Source of the DNA: Bacillus thuringiensis | GTDB lineage: Bacteria; Bacillota; Bacilli; Bacillales; Bacillaceae_G | NCBI RefSeq assembly: GCF_014932895.1 | Contig: NZ_JACYOF010000010.1 | Location: forward strand, 62,001 to 126,000 | Direction of reading: 5' to 3' | Length of the DNA: 64,000 nucleotides | Shown here: piece by piece, positions 17,780 to 26,104 of the stretch | How the letters are laid out: the number at the start of each line of letters is the position of its first letter | How positions within the stretch are numbered: the stretch's first letter is position 1 | Program-made: the position numbers and the translations under genes | Notes under the pieces: model-generated | Databases searched by the model: none | What the model was told of the DNA's origin: nothing | The model's input: the letters and a program-made list of their open reading frames with translations, nothing else

Positions 17780-18325
17780 ATGAAAAAGAATAAACGTAAA
17801 AAATGGCGTTGGTTAAAATGGATGTTGATCCTTCCGTTACTTCTGGCATTACTATTGTTTGGATTACATAGTATGAAGTTTGACAGGTGGGATCATGAGA
17901 AGCATAAGCAGGCGGCGTATACTGTTTCTCACGATAAAGAAAGAGAAGCTTTCGTTACACAAAAAGAAAAGTTTAATAACTTTGAGCGAAATCAGCATCA
18001 TGAAAAACACCATGAAAAAGAGTTTGAAGGTTTATTCTTCATACCATTCCTGTTAGCGTTTGGATTTGTTGTTTTCGGCTGGTTCATGCTTCGTAAGTCT
18101 GAAGGGAATATGGTTAAAAAGTGGACAGGCATATTGCTCCTAGTTATTGGTTTATTACCGGTCCTTCCGATGCTTGCATTTGTTGCAGCGATTGTTTGGG
18201 CATATAAAAAGTTTAAAGAAAAAAGAATGGCAACTGATATAGATTTATACAACGACTTTCAAGTACAACAGCAAGTAGATATTTTAGATCAATGGGAACG
18301 TAATATTCGTAAGGAGGAGAAGTAA
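17780..18325 (+). CDS. Membrane protein co-transcribed with PspA
   Basis: A 181-residue protein. A basic N-terminus (KKNKRKKWRWLKW) and a first membrane helix (MLILPLLLALLLFGLHSM) are followed by a His/Glu-rich outer loop (NQHHEKHHEKEFEG). Two more helices follow (FFIPFLLAFGFVVFGWFML and GILLLVIGLLPVLPMLAFV), then a charged cytoplasmic tail. ATG 17780 is chosen because GGTGGTGA precedes it. It ends two bases before a PspA-family gene. In Firmicutes, PspA/LiaH proteins usually have a small membrane partner (LiaI-like) that recruits them, and this is the likely role here, although the sequence is not recognisably LiaI. Confidence 0.75.
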   Translation: MKKNKRKKWRWLKWMLILPLLLALLLFGLHSMKFDRWDHEKHKQAAYTVSHDKEREAFVTQKEKFNNFERNQHHEKHHEKEFEGLFFIPFLLAFGFVVFGWFMLRKSEGNMVKKWTGILLLVIGLLPVLPMLAFVAAIVWAYKKFKEKRMATDIDLYNDFQVQQQVDILDQWERNIRKEEK

Positions 18326-18327
18326 TA

Positions 18328-18987
18328 ATGGGTATTTTAAAACGTATTAAAAATATTGTAGTGGCGGATGTGCATCAAACGTTAGATAAGCTAGAAAAAC
18401 CTACTAACATGTTAAAGCAATATCTTCGCGAAACAGAACAGCAAATTACGAAAGCTGAAAAAGCACTTTCGCATCAATATTATTTAGAAAAAAAATATGA
18501 AGCATTAATTTCAGAAACGGATGCTCTTATTGCGAAGAGAACTCGCCAAGCTGAACTTGCCGTATCACGCGAAGAAGATCAAATGGCGCAGTTAGCCCTG
18601 CAAGAAAAAATCGTGAATGAGAAAAAAGCGGAACTATATCGCAAGCAGTACGAAATAACAAAAGAGCAAACAGCGACGCTTTATGAACAAATTGACAAAT
18701 TGCAAAAGAAATATGGAGAGTTGCAATATAAAGAACTAGTTCTTGTTTCGCGGTTAAATGCGGCGCAAGCGATAAAAGAAAGCAACAGAGCAATTGATTC
18801 GTTTCATACCGAAAGTACAGCGAAAGGCTTTGCGCGCATTGAATCTTATGTGCAAAAACTAGAAGCAGAAACAGCTGCTAGTAACTATTTTTACAATTTG
18901 AAGTCTCCGAATCAGCAAGAAGTGTTAGATCAAAATTTGCAAGAAGAAGTACAGCGGGAGTTAGAGAAGTTAAAAGAGAATAAATAG
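18328..18987 (+). CDS. PspA/IM30 family envelope-stress protein
   Basis: A 219-residue, almost wholly coiled-coil protein with the family start MGILKRIKNIVVADVHQTLD and PTNMLKQYLRETEQQITKAE. PspA/LiaH/Vipp1 proteins form large oligomers on the inner face of the membrane and stabilise it under stress. AAGGAGGAG precedes the ATG, and the gene is 2 bp behind the membrane-protein gene, so they form an operon closed by a terminator. No two-component system is next to it. Members of this family vary in name (PspA, LiaH, YvqH), so I give no firm symbol. Confidence 0.9.
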   Translation: MGILKRIKNIVVADVHQTLDKLEKPTNMLKQYLRETEQQITKAEKALSHQYYLEKKYEALISETDALIAKRTRQAELAVSREEDQMAQLALQEKIVNEKKAELYRKQYEITKEQTATLYEQIDKLQKKYGELQYKELVLVSRLNAAQAIKESNRAIDSFHTESTAKGFARIESYVQKLEAETAASNYFYNLKSPNQQEVLDQNLQEEVQRELEKLKENK

Positions 18988-18992
18988 TATGT

Positions 18993-19024
18993 AAAAAAGC
19001 CCGTTTTATATGGGCTTTTTTTGT
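18993..19024 (+). terminator. Intrinsic terminator of the PspA operon
   Basis: AAAAAAGCCC - GTTTTATAT - GGGCTTTTTTT. It also lies just downstream of the minus-strand TetR gene and may serve both. Confidence 0.88.
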
Positions 19025-19032
19025 TGGGAAAA

Positions 19033-19608
19033 TTATTCTTTTTCAAACTGAAAAATGTTTTGGTTAATGAGTTGGTGGAAGTATTGATCCATTTCTGCTG
19101 CAGAAACTTTTTTTTCATTATGAAACCACCATGCGCTTAATGATGTGATTACCCCTGAATAAAATTCAATGATTAAATCATTTGGCATCGTATGATTTTT
19201 GCAAAGGCGATTTAACGCTTCTGTTTCCTGTTTTCTTGTTTTATTACTTAAATAATGTGTACGGCTAATAAATTGTTCATCAGACATTTGCGCTTCTAAT
19301 ATTTTACCGATTTCTTCATGCCGAAGGAATTGTTCCATCACTTGAAATGGTTTACTTAATCGATCTAAAAGCGGTATTTCAGCAATCGTCTCGCTATATC
19401 GTTTAAATCCAAATGCTAATAAAGCATCTTTATCTTCAAAATGCTTGTAAAATGTTGTTCGGTGTACCATCGCGCGATCACAAATTTGATTAATCGTGAT
19501 GGTACTATATTTCTGCCTTGATTGCGTCATTAATTCAAATAAGGAATCCCAAAGTAATTTATGTGTACGTCTAATGCGTAAATCAAGTTGTTTTTCATTA
19601 TCGTTCAT
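19033..19608 (-). CDS. TetR/AcrR-family regulator
   Basis: A 191-residue regulator with N-terminal HTH TITINQICDRAMVHRTTFYK then HFEDKDALLAFGF, and a helical C-terminal ligand-binding part containing FYSGVITSLSAWWFHNEKKV. AGGAGA precedes the ATG. It is divergent from a drug exporter and shares with it an intergenic inverted repeat, the usual arrangement for a drug-responsive repressor. Ligand unknown. Confidence 0.88.
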   Translation of the reverse strand: MNDNEKQLDLRIRRTHKLLWDSLFELMTQSRQKYSTITINQICDRAMVHRTTFYKHFEDKDALLAFGFKRYSETIAEIPLLDRLSKPFQVMEQFLRHEEIGKILEAQMSDEQFISRTHYLSNKTRKQETEALNRLCKNHTMPNDLIIEFYSGVITSLSAWWFHNEKKVSAAEMDQYFHQLINQNIFQFEKE

Positions 19609-19625
19609 CTACAATTCTCCTTTTT

Positions 19626-19677
19626 TGTAGATTAAGTATACAATGGCTGAATATTGATTCTCCCTTTTTAATCTACA
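19626..19677. promoter_or_regulatory. Candidate TetR operator
   Basis: TGTAGATTAA (19626-19635) and its exact complement TTAATCTACA (19668-19677) are separated by 32 bases, and a third half-site ATCTACA lies at 19607-19613. All fall in the gap between the divergent TetR and exporter genes. Confidence 0.55.
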
Positions 19678-19750
19678 TATGTATATTATATTACATGTGT
19701 TCTAGTGTATATAAAGCTTTTTGAGTAAAAAACAGGAGGAGAATTACTAA

Positions 19751-21226
19751 ATGAATATGACAACTAAGAGCCCTACAAGTGGCAAAGTTGATACTTCTAA
19801 TATGAAACATACCCCCATTTTAATTGCATTACTTTTAGGGGCAATGGTTGCATTATTAAACGAAACGTTACTTGGTAATGCGTTAACTGTATTAATGAAA
19901 GAATTTGACGTAACAGCTTCAACAATCCAATGGCTTTCTACAGCATACATGTTAGTTGTTGGTGTTTTAGTACCGATTACAGCGTTACTTCAGCAATGGC
20001 TCACAACGAGACAAATGTTTTTGATTGCTATGGTAACATTTTTAGTCGGTACATTAATTGCGGGATTCGCACCGACATTTTCTGTTTTATTAGTCGGTCG
20101 TATCGTCCAAGCAGTAGCTACGGGGTTAATTTCACCGTTATTAATGAATACGATTTTAATTATTTGTCCGCCTGAAAAACGTGGTGCTACGATGGGGTTA
20201 ATCGCACTCGTTATGATGTCAGCTCCAGCAATTGGTCCTACATTATCTGGAGTAATCGTTGATTCACTGAATTGGCGCTGGTTATTCTACATTGTTATTC
20301 CTATCGTAATCATTTCCATTGTAATTGGCATGAAGTACATTCAAAATGTTTCAGAGTTAACAAGGCCAAAAGTAGATTATCCATCTATTCTTTTATCGAC
20401 ATTAGGCTTCGGCGGGGTTGTGTATAGCTTTAGCGCATCAGGTGATTTAGGGTGGGCAGATGCGAAAGTGTATGGCGCTTTAATTGTTGGGCTTATATCA
20501 CTATCCATTTTTGTCGTTCGCCAATTAAAAATCGAGAATCCAATTTTAGAGCTACGCGCATTTAAAGTTCCGATGTTTACATTATCAGTTGGATTAATCG
20601 TCATTGTTATGATGTCGCTATTCTCAACGATGACTTTATTGCCGATGTTTCTGCAAACAGTTTTACTTGTTACAGCCTTTAAATCAGGAGTTATAATGCT
20701 TCCAGGAAGTATTATTAGTGCCATAATGGGGCCAATCGCAGGTAAACTATTTGATAAATTTAGTCCGAAAGTTATTATCATTCCTGGCATCGTGTTCGTA
20801 GGGGTTGCAATGTTCTTATTTAAAGGCCTTACTCCTTACACATCAATGCTACAAATTATTATGATGCATAGCGTATTAATGGTTGGACTCATGTTTGTAA
20901 TGACGGCACAAACATATGGTTTAAATCAATTAACACCAGATCTATATCCACACGGAACAGCACTGTTTAATACGTTACAGCAAGTAGCTGGCGCAGTTGG
21001 TACGGCTATATTTATTTCGAAAATGTCTTCAGGAACAACTCAGTATATGGAAAGCTCCGCAAATCCAATGGATCCAGTAGAGAAGTTAAATGGTTTAACA
21101 TCAGGATTCCAAGGTGCATTTACACTTGGATTAATCTTTATCGTTGTTGCTTTTATCGTATCGTTGTTCTTAAAAGAAGAGAAAAAGGGAATAAAAGCAA
21201 CGAGGGTTTTACAGAACGAAAATTAA
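19751..21226 (+). CDS. MFS drug exporter, DHA2 (14-TM) family
   Basis: A 491-residue transporter with about 14 hydrophobic segments. Signature motifs are WLSTAYMLVVGVLVPITALL (motif D1/A region), LLVGRIVQAVATGLISPLLM (motif B with the conserved Arg) and GLIALVMMSAPAIGPTLSGV (motif C, antiporter signature). These are typical of the EmrB/LmrB/QacA group that export drugs using the proton gradient. AGGAGG precedes the ATG. The divergent TetR gene is probably its repressor. A terminator follows. Confidence 0.92.
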   Translation: MNMTTKSPTSGKVDTSNMKHTPILIALLLGAMVALLNETLLGNALTVLMKEFDVTASTIQWLSTAYMLVVGVLVPITALLQQWLTTRQMFLIAMVTFLVGTLIAGFAPTFSVLLVGRIVQAVATGLISPLLMNTILIICPPEKRGATMGLIALVMMSAPAIGPTLSGVIVDSLNWRWLFYIVIPIVIISIVIGMKYIQNVSELTRPKVDYPSILLSTLGFGGVVYSFSASGDLGWADAKVYGALIVGLISLSIFVVRQLKIENPILELRAFKVPMFTLSVGLIVIVMMSLFSTMTLLPMFLQTVLLVTAFKSGVIMLPGSIISAIMGPIAGKLFDKFSPKVIIIPGIVFVGVAMFLFKGLTPYTSMLQIIMMHSVLMVGLMFVMTAQTYGLNQLTPDLYPHGTALFNTLQQVAGAVGTAIFISKMSSGTTQYMESSANPMDPVEKLNGLTSGFQGAFTLGLIFIVVAFIVSLFLKEEKKGIKATRVLQNEN

Positions 21227-21235
21227 AGTTCATAC

Positions 21236-21270
21236 AAAAAGACATCTTTTTGAGGGAAAGATGTCTTTTT
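21236..21270 (+). terminator. Intrinsic terminator
   Basis: AAAAAGACATCTTT and AAAGATGTCTTTTT form a perfect 14-bp stem after the exporter gene. It overlaps the end of the sortase fragment on the other strand. Confidence 0.85.
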
Positions 21271-21403
21271 ACATTTCTTTCGTGACAATGGTCTGTGATC
21301 TCTCAATAAGTTGGTCGTTTTCCTTTAATTGGCCTAAACGAGTAAATACAGTATCTTGATGTCTGCTTAAAACTGTGTGACCATTTCTAGATGGTGTAGT
21401 CAT
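21269..21403 (-). pseudogene. Fragment of a sortase
   Basis: A 44-codon frame contains LSRHQDTVFTRLGQLKENDQ, which matches the sortase block around the catalytic His (normally SGHRDTVF..LGELK.GD). The usual His is replaced in register, and neither the N-terminal half nor the Cys-containing C-terminal half of a sortase is present. It is a relic. The remaining 21404-21729 region contains only a terminator-like repeat on the minus strand. Confidence 0.6.
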
Positions 21404-21581
21404 TCATTCACTAACAAACATGCCAACACCCTTTTTTAGCACTTTATCATCAGATACCCAATATATGGAATATTTCTTTTGTATTTTAGGAATAATTAAA
21501 TGTGCTACTTTTTCCCTAATTGATGACTTACTTCTGAAGATGGAATTTGCACAATTTCTTCCATACATAGATGCGATTCTC

Positions 21582-21618
21582 AAGTCAGAGGAAGGCGCCT
21601 TAGGGTGTCTTTTCTTTT
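21582..21618 (-). terminator. Terminator-like dispersed repeat
   Basis: Read on the minus strand: AAAAGACACCCTAAGGCGCCTTCCT followed by CTGACTTGAGAA. The same unit occurs at 28322, 36045, 52277 and 54716 on the + strand. Confidence 0.5.
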
Positions 21619-21729
21619 GTATAAAATGATTACTGACGATATCCAGCTGTTTAACGTGAATAAAATATACAGTATACTTTTGCCTAATTAGACATATAAA
21701 CTGGTAATAAAAGATAATGGAGGGGTGTT

Positions 21730-22275
21730 ATGAAACTAGTAGGGCAACAAATTTACCTTCGACTTTACAAAACTTCTGACGCCAACGAGTTAGCTAATTT
21801 ACATATTAGAAATCGTGAATTTTTTCAACGAGTTTGCCCATTACTCCCCGATGTCTTTTATACAGAAGAACATCAAAAAATACGCATTGAACAGGCATTA
21901 AAAAAGACAGATGAAGGGCAAGTATATCCTTTTGGAATCTTTTTAAAAGCAACTGATAAACTTATCGGAGACATTTCATTAACCCAAATTGCTAGGGGAG
22001 ATGTCCAAAGTTGTTATACAGGATTTACTTTAGATAAGGAGCATAATGCAAAGGGCTATACAACAGAAGCCCTTCAACTTGTTGTAGACTTTGCTTTTAG
22101 AGAATTAAAACTACATAGAATTGAAGCAGGAGCGATGCCTGACAATATAGCATCTATTCGTGTGTTAGAAAAAGTAGGGTTTAAAAAAGAAGGTGTAGCT
22201 AAAGAAAATATAATGATTAATGGCAAATGGACAGATCATCAAATATTAGCTATCATCAACAGCTCAGATGTGTAA
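21730..22275 (+). CDS. GNAT acetyltransferase, RimJ/RimL-like
   Basis: A 181-residue N-acetyltransferase. MKLVGQQIYLRLYKTSDANE is the usual first strand. The acetyl-CoA loop region is GFTLDKEHNAKGYTTEALQL, and VLEKVGFKKEGV is the typical last motif of the RimJ/RimL group, which acetylate protein N-termini or small amines. GGAGGGG lies before the ATG. It stands alone. The substrate cannot be told from sequence. Confidence 0.88.
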   Translation: MKLVGQQIYLRLYKTSDANELANLHIRNREFFQRVCPLLPDVFYTEEHQKIRIEQALKKTDEGQVYPFGIFLKATDKLIGDISLTQIARGDVQSCYTGFTLDKEHNAKGYTTEALQLVVDFAFRELKLHRIEAGAMPDNIASIRVLEKVGFKKEGVAKENIMINGKWTDHQILAIINSSDV

Positions 22276-22488
22276 GCTCATTTCAATTCCAATAATGGTA
22301 ATGATGTAAATAGGCTGTCCATATGGGCAGCTTATTATATTTCTAGTTTAGCGTATTTTTTTCAAAATGCTAGCGGTACCGCTATTTTAAGAGATATTTT
22401 AAAGATCAAGGATTATGTTGTTTTTATTAAGAATTGATGTTATATTTGTTTTTTGAAATATGGTGTTTTGTGTATGCAGGAGGGTTAT

Positions 22489-22641
22489 TTGAAGAAATTA
22501 ATATTATCGTTTTTATTGGCTACATTTTGTCTAAACATTGCAGGGTGTTCTAATAATATGGTTACACCAGGGGATAAGTCTAAAACTTCGACACCTGTGA
22601 AGTTTAAACGTATCAACAAAGCGTGGTACAAACATATGTAA
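22489..22641 (+). CDS. Short lipoprotein, probably truncated
   Basis: A 50-residue product with a lipoprotein signal: basic KK, hydrophobic LILSFLLATFCLNIAGC with lipobox NIAGC, then SNNM. I start it at TTG 22489 because GGAGGG lies just before it. Only 27 residues follow the lipid-anchored Cys, so it is either a tiny lipoprotein or the 5' stub of a longer one. The DMT gene fragment begins 70 bases later. Confidence 0.5.
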   Translation: MKKLILSFLLATFCLNIAGCSNNMVTPGDKSKTSTPVKFKRINKAWYKHM

Positions 22642-22713
22642 TAGTTTGTAGAAACTTGAAATAGTTGATGATAAGGGTCATAAGGCAAAATGAATTAGGT
22701 TGATAGTAGATGT

Positions 22714-22960
22714 TGCGAAAATGTAAACGATAAATAAAACAGAAGCCAATATAAATGCATATTTTACAGTGCTAAAATCGATTTTGAATAAATGTTTGTA
22801 AAATATTAAACCTGATAAAAGAAAGGCAATAATAAATCGTAATGCGATTAAATTGTATTCTTCTATGTCATCAAGTCCAAGTTTTGTAGGTAAGATGGAT
22901 GCGCCCTAAAAAAAGTGTAACCATTAGGAGCATTAAATCAGCTTTTAATTGTAGTTTCAT
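22714..22960 (-). pseudogene. 5' fragment of a DMT/EamA transporter (duplicate of the 4.3-5.2 kb gene)
   Basis: This stretch is nearly identical to 4966-5211, the 5' third of the intact permease. It begins with the same MKLQLKADLML start and continues into the same 5' leader and bcr1 edge. A frameshift follows at about residue 20, and the gene ends abruptly at about 22714. It is a dead partial duplicate. Confidence 0.85.
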
Positions 22961-22983
22961 CTCTATTCCCACGTTATTTATAA

Positions 22984-23032
22984 TTTGTCCCGTGTTAACG
23001 GGCAGCAAGACTCCCACCTCAAAACTCAACTG
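22984..23032 (+). repeat. bcr1-type repeat, 5' remnant
   Basis: It starts TTTGTCCCG and continues GGGCAGCAAGACTCCCACCTC, then loses similarity after about 50 bp. It borders the DMT fragment exactly as the short bcr1 copy at 5235 borders the intact DMT gene, so both were copied together. Confidence 0.75.
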
Positions 23033-23094
23033 TAAACAACATAAGTAGAGAATGACCAAACTTTTTATAAAAGAATGGGCCAACTGAAAATATC

Positions 23095-23138
23095 AAGAGC
23101 GTGTTTTGATTGATTTCTTTTAAAACACGCTCTTTTCT
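23095..23138 (-). terminator. Intrinsic terminator
   Basis: AAGAGCGTGTTTT and AAAACACGCTCTT form a 13-bp perfect stem followed by TTCTAT. It lies just downstream of the minus-strand PadR gene and upstream of the DMT fragment. Confidence 0.75.
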
Positions 23139-23173
23139 ATAATTGTTTATCAAAGTTATTCGTATCAATTTGT

Positions 23174-23467
23174 TCAAATTTTATATTTGTCTAAGAAAAA
23201 GGATAAGTTCTTCATTTTTTCTTCAATATCCATTTGAAAATCTGCCAATTGTTCCTTTCCAGCAGGGGTAATTTTGTACATCTTTCTCGGTTTGTCTTGA
23301 TGAGCTGTACTTATATAAGATTCAATCGCACCTTCGTTTTCTAATTTCTTTAGTGTGCGATATAGAATGGCGCTATCGATTGGATTGACTGGAAGTTCTT
23401 CTTTGCACTTTTGCAATAATTGCCCGCCATAGTTATCCTCCTCGGCTAGAAATAACAAAATACAAGC
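23174..23467 (-). pseudogene. PadR-family regulator, 5'-truncated
   Basis: The frame reads ACILLFLAEEDNYGGQLLQK, then NPIDSAILYRTLKKLENEGA and MYKITPAGKEQLADFQMDIE. This is a PadR winged helix and the start of its C-terminal helix. A stop codon (TAG) sits directly before ACILLF, so the first 10 or so residues usual for the family are missing and no good start exists. It could still be made from TTG 23458 as a shortened protein. I favour a decayed gene. Confidence 0.6.
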
Positions 23468-23551
23468 CTACTGTTTTTTTGTGACAGTGACTTTTAATGT
23501 TGATAAACTACCATATGAAGTAATATGTATATTGGCTGTACATCCAAAAAC

Positions 23552-23580
23552 AAAAAAGACACTCCCAAGAGTGCCTTTTA
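23552..23580 (-). terminator. Terminator of the yjcZ-like gene
   Basis: AAAAAAGACACTC - CCAA - GAGTGCCTTTT. It ends next to the stop codon of the yjcZ-like gene. Confidence 0.8.
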
Positions 23581-23712
23581 TTAGCAGCCGAATCCGCCGC
23601 CACAACAGCTAGCGCCAACGATGATTAATAAGATGAAGAGCACAACAAGTAAGGCGAATCCACCGCCGAAACCACAGCCTCCACCACAACTACCGCCATA
23701 GCCATAGCCCAT
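23581..23712 (-). CDS. YjcZ-family sporulation peptide (43 aa)
   Basis: A 43-residue peptide, [18 protein letters not shown] followed by the membrane helix [16 protein letters not shown] and a Cys/Gly-rich tail. The YjcZ family is a set of very small Gly/Cys-rich membrane peptides of spore formers, some made during sporulation. AGGAGG precedes the ATG. Related genes lie at 28112 and 52058, with a broken one at 24624. A short conserved segment upstream is shared with the first two. Confidence 0.85.
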   Translation of the reverse strand: MGYGYGGSCGGGCGFGGGFALLVVLFILLIIVGASCCGGGFGC

Positions 23713-23912
23713 ACTAATTCCTCCTTCCAAAAACAACCATATATGAATGGATTTATTTCACTTTATGTTTTTTACGGATAAATGGAGTAAGTCCTTTGGA
23801 AAAAATAAAGGAACTTGGGATTTTAAAGAATAGGCGGCTTTGTTTTTGTCACGGGTAGTTTGTCATTTACATATTGTATTTTATTCTGTGTATTGGGGGA
23901 AGGAGGATCTTT

Positions 23913-24110
23913 ATGGCTAATTCTGAAATGATTTTACGTTTACTTACGGATTTAAAGATTGAACAGCAAGCTTTAAGAGAACAGCTGGAGAAAATGCAAA
24001 CAGCTTTGAGTATTCTTGAAGAAAAACCAGCTGTTACAAAGCAGAGAGCTTATTCTGGACGCCCAACATCTTTTCGTGATTGGAGAGCATCTACACAAAA
24101 GAATTCATAA
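23913..24110 (+). CDS. Small coiled-coil hypothetical protein
   Basis: A 65-residue protein. Residues 5-45 (ILRLLTDLKIEQQALREQLE and onward) form a clear amphipathic coiled coil; the tail SGRPTSFRDWRASTQ is basic. I do not recognise it. GGAAGGAGG precedes the ATG and a terminator follows, which supports a real gene. Confidence 0.7.
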   Translation: MANSEMILRLLTDLKIEQQALREQLEKMQTALSILEEKPAVTKQRAYSGRPTSFRDWRASTQKNS

Positions 24111-24118
24111 ATATATAA

Positions 24119-24151
24119 GAAAAGAAGACATCAATTAAGATGTCCTCTTTT
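24119..24151 (+). terminator. Intrinsic terminator
   Basis: AAAGAAGACATC - AATTAA - GATGTCCTCTTTT. A near copy follows bglH at 33747. Confidence 0.8.
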
Positions 24152-24365
24152 ACTTGTACAATCCAAATGCGATCAGAAGGTATATCCATATTGCTTTAAA
24201 ACTAAGAAGAAAATAACAATTATCGACTCCTGTTTTAGTATAACATGTAATAATAAGAATTTTTTATGTAATGTTGCATATATATAGATTATATGATTTT
24301 TCTTCGTATATATTTTAGTAGTCTGTCATTTGTTTTAATTTATTTACTTATATTATTTTTTGAGC

Positions 24366-24389
24366 GCCCCAGTAATGGGGCCTTTTTTT
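24366..24389 (+). terminator. Short GC-rich terminator without an assigned gene
   Basis: GCCCC - AGTAAT - GGGGC followed by CTTTTTTT. It lies in the 24152-24623 space, where no protein gene is visible. A transcript of unknown nature may end here. Confidence 0.5.
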
Positions 24390-24623
24390 ATTGTTTTAAA
24401 GTAGGAGACAGCAGAACATATTAAAATACTTATAGCAATTCTAACAACTTAGTAGATTTAGGAGTAATACCACATTGTTATCAAGCTAAGATTTTAAAGT
24501 CCTACCCAAACGAAAATTTTCTGTTTTTTATAGCATCGAAGTATTTGAATCCCTGTACATTGTGTAGGGATTTTTTCGTAAAGAAAAAACACTCATATAA
24601 GAGTGCCTTTTCTAACAGTTTTT

Positions 24624-24831
24624 TTAACAGAGGCAAGCAGCTTCAACGATGATTATTAGTTGAACCAATCGGGCTTTTACGGGCAGTTGATCCCCCACCT
24701 AACTTCTTTGCTTTCGCTGAATTTTGAGGTAGGGGTCTTACTGCCCGTTAATGCGGGATAAAATAAATAATACGACTAATAAAGCAAATCCTCCAGTAAA
24801 ACCACAGCCCTACAAATACCGCAAAGTCCAT
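24624..24831 (-). pseudogene. yjcZ-like gene interrupted by bcr1
   Basis: The two ends match the intact copy at 28112. The 5' part reads [15 protein letters not shown] after an early frameshift, and the 3' part encodes the VEAACLC-like tail with its TAA and a downstream hairpin. Between them sits a 112-bp bcr1 copy in the opposite orientation (24651-24762). The bases on either side are the same as the continuous bases of the intact gene. Both insertion and frameshift make it non-functional. Confidence 0.85.
24651..24762 (-). repeat. bcr1-type repeat inside a yjcZ-like gene
   Basis: Minus-orientation copy running from GATTATTAG and ACCAATCGGGCTTTTACGGG to GCGGGATAAA. The distal end (ATAAAGTGAAACTTTAATCA) is missing, possibly lost by recombination between the gene's GATTA and the repeat's own GATTAT. 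Confidence 0.85.
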
Positions 24832-24847
24832 AATAGGCGGCACTACA

Positions 24848-24980
24848 CATGCCCATCAACTTAAGATTCCAAAGTACCCCCAAAACAAAAATTGTACACT
24901 TTATTGTTTTGGGAGTATTTGCTTTCCTTAGCTTGATAGCGATGGGTACTACCAGCATTTCGGAAAAACCCTACGCTAAG
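24848..24980. mobile_element. IS231-like end sequences, remnant or small non-autonomous element
   Basis: One side reads CATGCCCATCAACTTAAG and the other GGGTACTACCAGCATTTCGG followed by AAAAACCCTACGCTAAG. From memory these resemble the two ends of IS231-family elements. Only about 100 bp lie between, dominated by a hairpin (GTACCCCCAAAACA / TGTTTTGGGAGTAT). No transposase is present. A 12-bp inverted repeat (TATCAAGCTAAG at 24479, complement at 24927) suggests that a second partial end lies at about 24479. Confidence 0.4.
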
Positions 24981-25054
24981 TAAAAAATACAATAAGCTGC
25001 CCATATGGACAGCTTATTTACATAATTATCGTTAGCGGAAGTCATTTTAAAATT

Positions 25055-25366
25055 CTATGTGTCGATTTTTTCTTTGCCTTTACGGATAAACCACCATATC
25101 AAAGCTACAAGTAGTATGAGGAGCGGTATTGCCTGAATAAAGAGAAATCCTCCCCAAAAATCAAGTTCAGTACTATCTGGAGAGTCTGTTGCCATCACAC
25201 CTATAAAAAAAGCCACTGGAATTGTGCATAGATTTACCCCTAAACTGCCCATTATGAATATTAGATTTTTATCCTTTGTTTTTGGTGAATCAGATTTGAA
25301 GAATTCGAATATTGCCATGCCGATTATAAAAAACAGTATTACATAAAGCTGATTAAGATATCCCAT
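25055..25366 (-). CDS. Small membrane protein
   Basis: A 103-residue protein with three hydrophobic segments (LYVILFFIIGMAIFEFF; IFIMGSLGVNLCTIPVAFFI; FLFIQAIPLLILLVALIWWF) and a charged end FIRKGKEKIDT. I do not recognise the family. GGAGG lies before the ATG. A hairpin (AATAAGCTG / CAGCTTATT, about 24988-25019) is downstream and serves as terminator; the same hairpin occurs at 22306-22341. Confidence 0.65.
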   Translation of the reverse strand: MGYLNQLYVILFFIIGMAIFEFFKSDSPKTKDKNLIFIMGSLGVNLCTIPVAFFIGVMATDSPDSTELDFWGGFLFIQAIPLLILLVALIWWFIRKGKEKIDT

Positions 25367-25716
25367 AATATTCCTCCGTTATCCTAATTGTACCATCAGC
25401 AAAAACAATTTTGTGCAAATTTGGATGAATAGGATATTCATGATCGGTTAACATAACGCCTCATTATCGGTAGAAGGAAAACGGCCAAACCATTGATATT
25501 ATTGGGTTTGTCTGTTGTCTTTTTCTATCATTCTATGCATGAATTTATACATTGTGGAGGCTTTAGGATTCTTCAGGTTTACGGATGTTCTGTATTAGTA
25601 GAAAATCTTGTATAAAAAAGTAGTTAGATTAGTGTGTTTTACTCCAGTTAATTTCAAAAGATAATTGAAAACTCATCTTTAAATTTAAAAAAGAAGGTGT
25701 TACCTTTTTAATGAGC

Positions 25717-25758
25717 AATAAAAAAACAGTGGTGTATAAAATCACTGCCGTTTTTTAT
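25717..25758 (-). terminator. Intrinsic terminator
   Basis: A-rich and T-rich arms around CAGTG...CACTG, just past the stop of the frameshifted membrane-protein gene. Confidence 0.6.
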
Positions 25759-25775
25759 TGTTTCTTATAAGTGGG

Positions 25776-26104
25776 TTATTTATATTCCTGTCTATATAAT
25801 TTAAACGAATAAATAGCTCCAACGAAGAATACAAAGGCTTCAAATAATATAAAGATTTGACGGGAATTCTCAATATCTTTACCAACTAAAGAAATAAATA
25901 TAGCATTCATTAGAATTTGAGTAGTAAACATACGAGAAGTAATTTTTAAATAAATAGCATTTGTTCTTTCATCTGGTTTCCTAATTTTTTATAGATGATA
26001 ATAAGTGCAATACATGAACCTACAAGTAGAACTGATATAAATCCTACAAAGATATTGAAATTGTCTGTGCTTTCTAACATCCATTTGTTTAATAGATCAA
26101 TCAT
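25776..26104 (-). pseudogene. Frameshifted small membrane-protein gene
   Basis: From the ATG at 26104 the frame reads MIDLLNKWMLESTDNFNIFV, then VLLVGSCIALIIIY, and hits a stop soon after a run of six A's. One base of shift restores a long frame: KPDERTNAIYLKITSRMFTT, then ILFEAFVFFVGAIYSFKLYR to TAA. The combined product would be about 107 residues with three or four membrane helices and may be DUF2178-like. Next to an XRE-type regulator gene whose end it overlaps, it looks like a decayed regulator/membrane-protein pair. Confidence 0.7.

Noticed and set aside
21420-21629. 69-codon frame on the + strand
   Set aside because: No ribosome site, runs through a terminator-like repeat, and shows no recognisable protein pattern.
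24479-24938. 12-bp inverted repeat as the ends of a complete insertion sequence
   Set aside because: The enclosed 460 bp contain a broken yjcZ gene and bcr1 rather than a transposase, and no flanking target duplication was seen.
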